Assembly: GCA_036320915.1 (NCBI GenBank)
Contig: JAXBDG010000001.1
Span: 3,060,001 to 3,124,000 of the forward strand
Length of the DNA: 64,000 nt
Direction: 5' to 3'
From: Linnemannia elongata
Taxonomy: Eukaryota; Mortierellomycota; Mortierellomycetes; Mortierellales; Mortierellaceae
Shown here: in pieces, positions 50,336 to 59,787 of the stretch
How the letters are laid out: the number at the start of each line of letters is the position of its first letter
How positions within the stretch are numbered: position 1 is the first letter of the stretch
The notes under the pieces: model-generated
The model's database searches: none
The model's input: only the letters and a program-made list of their open reading frames with translations
Told to the model about the DNA's origin: nothing
Translations under genes and position numbers: made by a program

Positions 50336-50939
50336 GGTCACTTCGTTCAAGAGCGTCGACATGGTATGTGGCTAGGCTGTAGTACTGGATACCCTTTGCT
50401 ATCCTGTTACTGTGTCATCCATTTGCAGATTCACTCCTCTCTTCTTCTTCTCCTTGGCAGAATCGCTCGAAATGATGAACACTGGTTGTTTATTATGGCT
50501 ATAAAGAGTCTCCTTATTCCTGACACAGAGAGGCCAACCTCAACCCATCTCACCCCCGCCCGCAGCATTCCAAGCTCTCGACCAGCTCGTCAGCCAACCT
50601 TGTCCAGCTTACTGCAAAAGGACTAAGACCGCATGCTGCACACTCTCGAGAAAAACGTGTGTCGTATGTTGTGTTCATAACGACGTTGTTTATATTTCCA
50701 TGCCCTTCCCTTGATCTTTCTCAACTGACACGCTTTTCAGCCATCCAGAAAAAAAAGCAGATCCGTGCCCTTAATCTGAGACCAACCACAGAGATTCGAG
50801 TGGACTACCCACCTGCATCTGCGGAGAATAAGGAAGAGGCGTTGACGGCTTGTAAGAACGTAATGGTGTGTTGTGATTGTGTTGAGATTGTGTTGTGGCT
50901 GCCGATAATTGGTATAGACTGCCTACGCCCTTTCGCCCT

Positions 50940-51152
50940 TCAAAAGATGACATCTCTCCAGAGCGCATGGAATTCATTGATGCAAGATGCAGTCCATTCC
51001 AGCAGCTGCGCGGCGTTGTTAAGCAGGGGCATTCCTGGGATAAGCAATGGCTCACGTGGAATCCCAAACTCGTCCACTGCCTGGTGTTGGTCCTCCTCTG
51101 GCTTGACCATGTAGAAGTGCGATAGGATCAGGACCATGAGTGGGACAGTCAT
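50940..51152 (-). CDS. Possible 70-residue microprotein
   Basis: ATG 51152-51150 has an excellent context (ACAACAATGA) below a pyrimidine-rich leader. It opens a 70-residue frame beginning MTVPLMVLILSHFYMVKPEE, with a hydrophobic N-terminal stretch, then DEFGIPREPLLIPGMPLLNN and an amphipathic end. Codon choice looks fungal. No family is recognised. A competing plus-strand model covers the same bases: exons about 50336-50365, 50567-50655, 50751-50869 and 50912-51125 keep phase and would code ~150 residues of unknown type. Only one is likely to be real; the choice is open. Confidence 0.35.
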   Translation of the reverse strand: MTVPLMVLILSHFYMVKPEEDQHQAVDEFGIPREPLLIPGMPLLNNAAQLLEWTASCINEFHALWRDVIF

Positions 51153-53150
51153 TGTTGTTTGGTTTGTGGGGTGGTTGCTGAGTCGTTGAAAGGTGTGAGT
51201 TAAGATGACGGATAAGAGGGTCTGAGTGAATGGAGGATGAGAAGAAAATATCAGAGGCAAGAAGAGGTTTTTGCTGGAAAAAGTGGTGAGAAGTTATAAC
51301 GAGAAAAAACACATCCAATCTTCTTTCCTCTCCTCTCGCCATACCTTCCTCTTTGTTCCGTCTACTACACCATTATCATCATGCTTGAGATGGGATGAAG
51401 GGAGGGGACGAAGGGAGGGGACAAAGGGACAGGCGAAGGAGGTAAGAGCTAAATGCCCAAAACAATCGGCAAGCCTGCATTCAACATTCCAAAGAATTCT
51501 GAAGACCAAAAAACACAACCCCGACGTGATTTAGTTTTTTCTTTCGATCTACAGTAAAGGCACTTACGCCCCGTCATTAACCCGGAATATGATTTCAATT
51601 GCTGTCTCTTCTCTCTTTGTTCCACGGCTCACTGTCTCTCCATCTTGCTCAATAAGCCAAACACTGCATCAGGTCAACGACCACGTCTAAAAAGAGTACC
51701 CAGATTCGAGTGCGCACCGACCCATCCGAACCAACGAACCGAACCTACGCTGCATAAGGACTGGCGCCCACTCTTGTCATCATTCTTGCTGCTCTTTTTT
51801 AGACGGGGTACTGTAGTGGATGAAGATGTGCAGAACAAAAAAAGGGCTCACTTACGCTCTGGTTAGACAGGGTCATCTGTGACACCTCTGTTATTTTACC
51901 ATCGTTACATACATGAAAGGCGCCCTTTTTTCTTTTTCGTTCAGGAGGTGTTGAGGCTTAGCTATCATCCGTTTTTCGCGCTTGTTTTTGTGTATGGATA
52001 TCAATATTATTATTATTTTTTGCAAAATAGCAAGACAGGAGACAGGAGACAGATATAGACAAGGGAAGCGCAGGCACAAAAAAGGGTTCCTATAGCAAAG
52101 TGTAAAAAAAAAAGGACAACGCGAAAAAAGAACACCCTTGATAAGTCGATAAAGTAGCAAAATATTGTAAGGTTCAGAAAGGCCTCATCCCACCGAATCC
52201 TGCTTCGTCGTCAACAACGGGTTTGTGAGTATTTTTGTTTTGTTTTGTTTGATAGAAATAGGCGCCAGAAGAAGGAAAGGGGATGACGAAAAAAAAGGAG
52301 TTGAGGGGAACACAAACAAAATACGACGACGATGGTACTACGAACAGAGAGACACGAAAATAAAGCGAGAAAGGGAGAGTAACACAGAAGATGGATGATA
52401 GAGAAGAGGACGACAATAAACGTGAGAAAGGCAAACGTGACAAAAGAGATGGCTTCATCGGCAACAGCGACAGCTGCGTGTTTGTTGATAGCAAATAATC
52501 CTTTCTCGGTTAGAATAGTACAAAACAGGCTATGGCAATACACTCCCCTCTCGTCTGGGCACAATTGCTTTTCAAAGACAGTACGATACGACCAGGCAAT
52601 ATGGTGTTGACGAGAGAGCATCTTGGGACTCTGGCCCTTCTCGGACTTGTCGAAAGAAATAAAGAGAAACAGGTCCACTTCGCCCTCTATTTTGGTCATC
52701 GCGCTTGTGTTTGATCAGCCTAACGCGTCTAGTCTCACACTTTGACACTTTGTCTGATCGCCCTGTCGACACGTCGTTTTGGCGCAGAGCGGCTCCTTTT
52801 TTTTTTATTTCTTTCTCTTCGGCTCCTTCTTCCATCTCTTTCTCTCTCCTCTCCTTCTTCACTTTGCTCCGCTTGCCCACGCAAACTTTGCCCCACAGCC
52901 ACCCTTCCTCTTGCTCTTTTCTTTCCCTCTCGACCATTCTTCCGTACATCCACCTTCTCTCTTTCCCTCCCTCTTATTTTTCTTCTCGTCCAGTCTGGTT
53001 TACACTCCACCTTTTTCTCCTTCATCTTCGGACTCACTTTTGTCGATTTTGTGCACCTTCCTCCAACCAATCCTCATCCTCCCCCACCACTACCCAGCCC
53101 CAACTCCAGCTCTATACCCTCCCTCTTCTTCTTGCTATACCCCCCTCTGC
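51153..53150. other. Intergenic, ending in CT-rich leader of the membrane-protein gene
   Basis: About 2 kb with no supported gene. 51153-52700 shows no structure beyond short A/T runs. 52800-53130 is strongly pyrimidine-rich on the plus strand and leads into the gene at 53156. Confidence 0.45.
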
Positions 53151-53189
53151 ATGAAATGGCACGCGTATTTTCCTCGACATCACCTTTGA
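53151..53189 (+). promoter_or_regulatory. Short upstream ORF overlapping the main start
   Basis: An ATG at 53151 opens 12 codons (MKWHAYFPRHHL) in another frame and ends at TGA 53187-53189, overlapping the main ATG at 53156. The upstream ATG has a weak context (T at -3) and the main one a good context (G at -3 and G at +4), so leaky scanning would be expected. Confidence 0.5.
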
Positions 53190-54875
53190 CAGGCGAGACC
53201 CTCGCTAGCCACTTCAACAATAACAGCAACAACAAGAGAGTCAGTGAATACGAGTTCCCTATAGCAGTCAAAGTCGATCTGCCCTATCAATCCTACCTCA
53301 ACCACCCTTACAACCAGCAATCCAGTCCCAACAGGACTTCCCAACCTCACTCCCAGATCCAAAAGCCTCAAGCCTATGTCAGCAAATACAATAGCTACAC
53401 CAATAGCAGCAAGACCATGCGTCTGATCACTATCCCCAGCTCGACTTCTGCAGCCTTGTCTGCCATCGAAAAGGCAAAGGGAGGACGACTGAACGACGAC
53501 CTCATGAACAGTCCCACCTCCCCTCTGGTCTCGCCGCCTCCGCCTTACCTGCATTCGGAGCAGTCCGAGTTTAAGTTTGGAGGGTTTACCGACAAAAAGA
53601 ACAAGCAGCAACAGCGCCAGTCGGTTCAGTGGCCCTCGATGATGCAGATCTCTTCCGCCACGGGCGCCACCACTGCAACTCTGACCCGACCAAAGTTGGC
53701 AAAGATGCCTCCGCAAGCCATCCCCATCAACATTGGCGGCGCGGACGAGATTGGTTCCGTCAAGGCCCCTTTGAGCCCTCGTATCAGCCGGCTGATGGAG
53801 AGCGGCGAATCCGAGACCCTGTACAACCTGCAGATGTCGGACGACCATCACCACACCATTGGAACCACAACCTCAACAATCTCGGCCTCGACCACAATGC
53901 TCCACCCCTACAATGCGACGACCCTTTCTTACCCAACCTTCTGGCAAGACGCTCGTCAAACAAAGATGCACTGGGCGTTCCTCTCTATTGGATGTGTCGC
54001 TTTAGGCTCGGCGATCTGGGTTCTGGTGATGCAGGCCTTTATTATCGAGTGGGCCGCGGTGATGCCCGCGGCAACATTGGGCCTTTTGGCCTTGCAGTTC
54101 GGAGTAAGTTGTCCGCTTGTCTCTTCCTTGTGAATAGTCTTTTGTGCAGTCATCCGTTCTTTTTGTGCTTTTAGTTCTTTTTTTCTGTATGTCTATGTTC
54201 TTTTTTGTGTTGACAGCAATGCGCCAGGACCAACAACAACAACCAGATCCCTTGCCTGCCCTTTATTTTCTTTTATCCCTTATGACTGCCCTGTCTCCGT
54301 CGTCTTTCCTATCTACAAATACACACAGTGATGTTTTTCTTGCCTGTCCCTCGTTCAGGGGATGTGTCTGTAAAAAAAATCGGGGTCAGACAGCGAAAGG
54401 AGGTGGTTCTTTTTGGCACGTTACGAGAGGTATCCTTTCTTTGCACGTCTTTGATCCCAGCCAGCAGGGTTTCTCCCTCTCCTCTCTTCCATTTCTCCAA
54501 CCTTGCGCCCTTTTTTTTTTTTTGCAATCTCATCCCTTTCTGAGACTCGTCATGTCTGTACCTTCCAACGCTTTTTGTCCTGCCTTTCGACCTTGTCAAC
54601 TTCAGCACTCAGCAAGGCATACGATATAGTATTACGTTTTGTTATTGTCTCCTTGGTTGTTCACTGCCTCTGGCCCCGTCTCTGTTTTTTTTTTTTTTTT
54701 TACAATGCAATCCTGCCTCCTGTTGCCTTCAAAATGAACAAACTCGACGAACCCTTTCCCTTTCATCGACCTCGCTATCACTATCATTTTCTCACTCGCT
54801 CGCTTGCGACCCCCTTCTCCCCTCCTTGATTCTGTCTGGTGCCGGTTGCCTGTCTATTCTTCAAATTATTTGTCT

Positions 54876-54942
<67 letters not shown>

Positions 54943-55683
54943 CCCCTTTCCTCTCTCGTCTCTCATCTCTTTCTTTCACTTACTAATGATAACGTGTCTC
55001 TTCTTCCTTCCCCTTTCCTTTTTTCCACCTTTTTCTCACATCACATCTCTATGTTATGTGTGAACTTTAATTAGCGTTACCGCTGGAAACGCAGCAAGCA
55101 CGTCAAGCAGCGTAACGAACAAGCAGCATGCATGCAGCCAAAGGACTCCACGACGACGACGACGACGACGCTTCGGTCCATTATCACGCAGCAGCGTGAT
55201 TCAGATGCCTTCTTAGAGCCCCACCAACCCCGCGATTACTACCAAGCCGCCACATATCAGCAACAGCAGCAACAGCAGACAACGCGTTCGCAGCATGTGA
55301 CCTTCCAGGATTCGCCTCCTTCTCCTACGTCTTCGACTACGACCGAGTCTCACCAGTTCAACCAGCAGTTGCATAAGCAGCCACGTCTCTCCCAGATGGC
55401 CAAGAAGCCCTCTTCTAACAACCAGCAACAGAGACGCCCATTGACTGTCAACCCTGGTCTATACCGCGCCACAGTCGGTGCTGGTGCCACTGCTGGATCG
55501 CCTACCAACCAGGTCAACAATGGTAGCCCATACTACCAGAACCCTCAGTTCCTCTCCCCTGTTGAGTCACCTCAGACGCCTCCTCCAGCCTACTTCCTGA
55601 AGAAGATCGAGTTGCCTGAGATCGACTCTGTGGGTGATCTTGTCAGCGAGTTTGAATGTGACCTTGGATCCATTCGGTACTGA
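53156..55683 (+). CDS. Two-span membrane protein with PPxY motifs, unknown function
   Basis: Exons 53156-54103 and 55075-55683 give 518 residues, separated by a 971-nt intron, long for this genome. The N-terminal ~260 residues are polar with Ser/Thr/Pro clusters. Two hydrophobic segments follow near residues 270-315 (WAFLSIGCVALGSAIWVLVM and IIEWAAVMPAATLGLLALQF), then a basic stop-transfer RYRWKRSKHVKQ and a Gln/Thr-rich tail. PPPPYL in the first half and PPPAYF near the C-terminus each contain PPxY, the ligand of WW domains in Nedd4/Rsp5 ubiquitin ligases. This would suit a membrane adaptor or substrate of Rsp5; that is inference. No family is recognised. The downstream AATAAA near 56086 could be its polyadenylation signal. 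Confidence 0.68.
54883..54937. repeat. (CT)n microsatellite within an intron
   Basis: An almost perfect CT dinucleotide array of about 55 nt inside the long intron of the PPxY membrane-protein gene, 140 nt before the acceptor. Confidence 0.9.
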
Positions 55684-55763
55684 GTTTGTCTGCGAGAGCG
55701 TTTATATTCTCGTTTTCACCTTTGAGGGTTCCGGTCCCTTTTGGTCAACATACATACGCATAC

Positions 55764-55817
55764 ACATACATACATACATACATACATACATACATACATA
55801 CATACATACATACATAC
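55764..55817. repeat. (CATA)n microsatellite
   Basis: A tetranucleotide CATA array about 80 nt downstream of the membrane-protein stop codon, probably in the 3' untranslated region. Confidence 0.9.
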
Positions 55818-56495
55818 ACCACATTTAACTAGCATAGTAAGAGTTGCATAACAGCAAGCAACAGCCCATACTCGATCTATATCCATGCACATACCTTCAT
55901 AATTCTCAATCGCGTACACTCGTCGCTCCATCCATTCAGAAAGACTTCCCCCACTCTCATCTTCAACCTCCCTTTGTACCTCGTCCGTCCCACTCTCTTA
56001 GCATCCATTGACTATGTCTACTTATCTACTTTTTGGTCTTCTTAATATCTCTTGGCCCTCTTAGTACTTTTTTTGTGCAATTGAAATAAAATCGTCCGTT
56101 ACTTACGCAGAAAAAAACGTAACCAATAGGTTTTCTGGACTATGATCCTGATGTGATTTGTAAAAAGGAATGGGCGTGTGAACGGACGGACGAGGCGCAA
56201 TTTTAGCTCCAACGGGCAAAAGGGAATGAATGTGGCTTTTTCTTCCTTGTTCTCTGTGTGTGACCAATCCAGGTCTATGATTTGAAATGTGTAAACTGAA
56301 CCCTTTTCTTTTCTCCTCGTCCCCTTTTTTCCCCATCTTTTCGTTTTTTCTTTCTAACCTTTTCATTCTTCCATTTTACCCACTGTCCTTTACACCCTCA
56401 CCAGCGCGACCGCCAAGCTGCAGCTTTCGACCGCCTCAAGTCTAAAAACTAACCTTCAAGGAAAACGTCAGCAACTAGGTCAAACCACCCTCACC
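55818..56495. other. Intergenic between membrane-protein gene and pirin
   Basis: AATAAA near 56086 may end the upstream transcript. Two CCAAT boxes lie near 56122 and 56262. A good acceptor (polypyrimidine then CACCAG) ends at about 56403, just before the pirin start; the sequence after it stays open in the pirin frame without an ATG. A 5'-leader intron of pirin would explain this. Confidence 0.4.
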
Positions 56496-57680
56496 ATGCT
56501 AGCCTCACGCGCCCTCCACTTCCGGACCTCCCTCACTACCCTCTCCGCCGCCGCCAGCACGTCCAAGAGTCGCCACGTCCTGAAGTCAATCTACGCCGCC
56601 GAGCGTGAAGAAGGGATGGGCGCAACTGTCCGCAGATCGCTCGGCACAATCCAACAACACCATGACGACCCCTTCCTCCTCCTCGATGAGTTCTGGGTCG
56701 GCTCTCGAGGCGGTTTCCCGGACCACCCTCATCGTGGATTCGAGACCGTGACTTACCTGTTTCGGGGTCAGATGCAGCATGAGGATTTTGCAGGGCATAA
56801 AGGAACCATTGGACCAGGAGATTTGCAATGGATGACTGCAGGGCGCGGGGTCGTACATTGTGAGATGCCGGTCTCTGCCGTTACTGCTGCCGCTGCCAAG
56901 GAGAAGAATGATCACCAAGCAGGAACAGGAACCACAGGTGCAGGAACGAGTACAGACAAGGATAAATCGAGTTTGAGACCGAGCCAGGACCCAGAGGCAA
57001 CACACGGTCTTCAGCTGTGGGTCAACCTCTCCCAAAAGGACAAGCGCTGCGACCCGGCCTACCAAGACCTCCGCGACGACCAGATCCCACGCGCAAGACC
57101 ACAGGATGGAGTCGAAGTGAAAGTCATTGCGGGGGAGGCTCATGGGATCAAGAGTAAAGTCTATACTCGGACGCCTACCATGTACCTCGACTACCGGATG
57201 AAGAAGAACCAGAGGGTCGAGCAGGCTGTTCCCAAGGACTATTCGGGATTCGTCTACATGCTCTCCGGGAAGGCATATTTCGGCGGCGATAAAGGATCTA
57301 TCAGCACAACTGACAACAACAATAGCAATAACGAGGACCAAGAGAATAAAAAAGCCGTCGATATGTCCAGGAACCACGCAGTCGTCAACAGCACACCGGA
57401 CAAACCCTTCAAGGGCCAAGCCCACCAAGCCCTGATCCTTTCGCGCAAAGACGGGACGGACCACCTCCGGATCGAGACGACCGACGAAGAAGCTCATTTC
57501 GTGATCCTCCTTGGAGAGCCACTCAAGGAACCCATTGTGATGGACAGACTGTTTATCATGAACACCAAGGAGGAAACTCAGCAAGCATTGCAAGATTTCC
57601 GAGAGGCCAAGAACGGGTTTGAGAGGGCTAAAGAGTGGCGATCTACCATTGCACCTAAAGGCTATCGTTTGAAGTTTTGA
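56496..57680 (+). CDS. Pirin family protein
   Basis: A single exon of 394 residues. The cupin metal ligands are present: PDHPHRGFETV (two His) and RGVVHCEMP (His and Glu), with GSRGGFPDH and GDLQWMTAGRG around them. These match the Fe(II) site of human pirin, a nuclear redox-sensing co-regulator; some pirins have quercetinase activity. The C-terminal cupin (HQALILSRKDG...HFVILLGEPLKEPIVMDRLFIMNT) is complete. The length exceeds the usual ~290 because of an N-terminal Ser/Arg/Ala-rich extension that looks like a mitochondrial presequence (MLASRALHFRTSLTTLSAAA) and two low-complexity inserts (about residues 130-165 and 268-295). The stop is 30 nt from an inverted-repeat element, so the 3' end of the transcript probably runs into it. 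Confidence 0.9.
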   Translation: MLASRALHFRTSLTTLSAAASTSKSRHVLKSIYAAEREEGMGATVRRSLGTIQQHHDDPFLLLDEFWVGSRGGFPDHPHRGFETVTYLFRGQMQHEDFAGHKGTIGPGDLQWMTAGRGVVHCEMPVSAVTAAAAKEKNDHQAGTGTTGAGTSTDKDKSSLRPSQDPEATHGLQLWVNLSQKDKRCDPAYQDLRDDQIPRARPQDGVEVKVIAGEAHGIKSKVYTRTPTMYLDYRMKKNQRVEQAVPKDYSGFVYMLSGKAYFGGDKGSISTTDNNNSNNEDQENKKAVDMSRNHAVVNSTPDKPFKGQAHQALILSRKDGTDHLRIETTDEEAHFVILLGEPLKEPIVMDRLFIMNTKEETQQALQDFREAKNGFERAKEWRSTIAPKGYRLKF

Positions 57681-57710
57681 ATATAGAACCTTTGAAAAAG
57701 GGTTAACCTA

Positions 57711-58116
57711 TTTGACAACCCGGGTTGCTCGAATCATTCAACAACTTCGTACTAAGTCCATGTAACTTACTTTTTTTGTTTTCAAAACGAAAACGTGGAC
57801 ATGAGAGGCCAAACTCATGGAGACAGCTTGCTTCCCTTCGCGCTCCCTCGGAGCATCATTTGCACACCCTCAGAGTAGATCATTGAAGCGGTTTGGCTGA
57901 AATTATCACTTTTTAACTACTGACAAGCCGTGGTGATGACGATATGGGACACGAACTCCCTGAATTGAACCACAGGAAGCAGGGCAACGAATTGAACACA
58001 TTAGTAACGAGCTTGTGATATTGCAGCAAGGTGCTGTGTAAAAAAAACAAAAAAAGTGAGTTGCATGGACTTAGTTCGGGGGTTGTCGAATAATTCGAGC
58101 AACCCGGGCTGCCAAG
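57711..58116. mobile_element. MITE-like element, copy 1
   Basis: 406 nt bounded by TA on both sides, with inverted terminal arms of about 72 nt. The left arm reads TTTGACAACCCGGGTTGCTC onward; the right arm, read on the other strand, is CTTGGCAGCCCGGGTTGCTC onward. The arms differ at roughly ten places plus one indel. No coding frame of note. TA flanks and small size fit a non-autonomous Tc1/mariner-type element; that class call is inference. It begins 30 nt after the pirin stop. Confidence 0.75.
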
Positions 58117-58160
58117 TAGAAAATTTCGAGACGAATAAGCAAAAAGATGATTAGATCATG

Positions 58161-58233
58161 TGCCTCAACCCGGATTTGAACCAGGGACCTCTTGTTTACA
58201 AGACAAACGCGATAACCCCTACGCTATTGAGGC
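58161..58233 (-). tRNA. tRNA-Thr (anticodon TGT)
   Basis: On the minus strand the acceptor arm GCCTCAA/TTGAGGC pairs perfectly over seven bases. The anticodon stem TTTGT/ACAAG closes the loop CTTGTAA with TGT, reading ACA (Thr). The T arm CCTGG-TTCAAAT-CCGGG closes with one G-T pair. No intron. It lies between two copies of the same inverted-repeat element. Confidence 0.93.
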
Positions 58234-58413
58234 AATTGACCAATCAGATAATCTCTGGATTGGAGATGCACTCTCGAAACTATCACATGCTTATATACTA
58301 AATGGCTCTGGTTTCGGATCACCGTATTAAATCGCATCGTGAATGCTGTAAGTTGGCCTGAACGTTGGGCACGCTTTTTTTTTTTTTTTTTTTTTTTTTT
58401 CTGGGTTAACCTA

Positions 58414-58804
58414 TGCTCGAATTATTCGACAACTTCGTACTAAGTCCATGTAACTCACTTTTTTTGTTTTCAAAACGAAAACGTGGACATGAGAGGCCAA
58501 ACTCATGGAGACAGCTTGCTTCCCTTCGCGCTCCCTCGGAGCATCATTTGCACACCCTCAGAGTAGATCATTGAAGCGGTTTGGCTGAAATTATCACTTT
58601 TTAACTACTGACAAGCCGTGGTGATGACGATATGGGACACGAACTCCCTGAATTGAACCACAGGAAGCAGGGCAACGAATTGAACACATTAGTAACGAGC
58701 TTGTGATATTGCAGCAAGGTGCTGTGTAAAAAAAACAAAAAAAGTGAGTTGCATGGACTTAGTACGGGGGTTGTCGAATAATTCGAGCAACCCGGGCTGC
58801 CAAG
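58414..58804. mobile_element. MITE-like element, copy 2
   Basis: The same element as copy 1 in the same orientation, 391 nt, TA on both sides. The interior is virtually identical to copy 1 (only a few substitutions noticed). The left end lacks the outermost 15 nt that copy 1 has (57711-57725), so its left arm is cut back to TGCTCGAATTATTCGACAAC. Both copies share GGGTTAACC just outside the left TA. Long T runs lie on either side (near 58377-58400 and 58816-58837). Confidence 0.75.
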
Positions 58805-58812
58805 TAGAATAT

Positions 58813-59270
58813 TCCTTTTTTTTTTTTTTTTTTTTTATTTCGTACACAATTTTATTTCTCTGACAAACAGAACAAAGGAGGCATTTGGAAGTAAAAGGGA
58901 CTACAGACCAAACTCTTCAGTGAACCATCCGTCAGTCACAGTCCGGTCCGGGACCTGGCTCTGCGCAACAATTGTCGCTGCTCTTCACAGCAATAACGGA
59001 AGAAAATAAAACTAGATACGAATGAAAGGGATTCTTCCCATCCTCTCCATCAATGTTAACCTCCTCCTTCCCAACAAGCTGTCTAACAGCCGTTCATCAG
59101 CTGCTCGTGGATTCTTGGTCGCTCCAGGGCATGTCCGATCCTCATGTGTGGCTAGCGAAGCGCCACACGGGCAGAAACCATCGTGCGTGATGTAACCATA
59201 TCCTTGACTCCAGTCACCACGAGGACCTGTGTATTTGGATGTCTTGTCCTGCCGCCTCCCAGTAGCCATA
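58813..59270 (-). mobile_element. Poly-A-tailed retroposed-looking unit with 85-codon frame
   Basis: On the minus strand an ATG at 59269-59267 opens 85 codons (MATGRRQDKTSKYTGPRGDW...) ending at 59012. About 150 nt later come AATAAA-like signals near 58850 and 58838 and then an A run of ~22 (58837-58816). The frame has the spacing C-x-C-x6-H-x4-C (FCPCGASLATHEDRTCPG), close to the C-terminal zinc knuckle of some non-LTR retrotransposons. This could be the 3' end of a 5'-truncated LINE, a processed retrocopy, or a small native gene. An A31 run (T31 at 59281-59311) directly precedes the ATG. Confidence 0.4.
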
Positions 59271-59278
59271 GACCTAGT

Positions 59279-59311
<33 letters not shown>

Positions 59312-59474
59312 CAAGGGTAATGATCGGGAATTGAAAACGAGCAAGCCGGTACATATATGGCCAAAAACATAGATTGCTATCTGAAGAGAGCTCTCCAATC
59401 ATCCTGATTGGCTGAGTTAGGCTGGAGAGTCCTGGGACCCCTGGTCTTCGGCCGTGGAAAGAGAGAACGCAATT

Positions 59475-59546
59475 GGACTGCTGGCCCAATGGAAAGGCGT
59501 CTGACTACGAATCAGGAGATTGCAGGTTCGACCCCTGCGTAGTTCA
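59475..59546 (+). tRNA. tRNA-Arg (anticodon ACG)
   Basis: The acceptor GGACTGC pairs with GTAGTTC over seven positions including two G-T pairs. The anticodon stem TCTGA/TCAGG closes CTACGAA with ACG, reading CGT (Arg; A34 is normally modified to inosine). The T arm GCAGG-TTCGACC-CCTGC is perfect. The D-region GGCCCAATGGAAAGGCG is the usual fungal tRNA-Arg(ACG) form. No intron. The first TTTT downstream is at about 59571. Confidence 0.92.
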
Positions 59547-59787
59547 TTAAAAGCTTGCTTCTCTGCTTTCTTTTAGTTCTTAGGGACTCTAGGGTAGCCA
59601 GGTTGGTAGTGATCTTCCTTGTTACCATTGAGCTTCACTTTTTTGCTTTGTATTTTGTTGCTATTGTGATCTCTGTGGCGGTTGTACAGAGAAAAGGAGT
59701 GAAATTTTTTTCCATGTGCGTTTTGCGCACGCGAGCGAACCTTGTACACAAACCTGTGAGCCTACCCCTGAACTGAGCAAGGCCGAG

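Noticed and set aside
53180..53854. 224-codon antisense frame within the membrane-protein exon
   Set aside because: A shadow of the real exon; composition is the reverse image of Ser/Thr/Gln codons.
56586..57593. 335-codon open frame antisense to pirin
   Set aside because: It mirrors the codon bias of a clear pirin gene on the other strand and has no recognisable domain.
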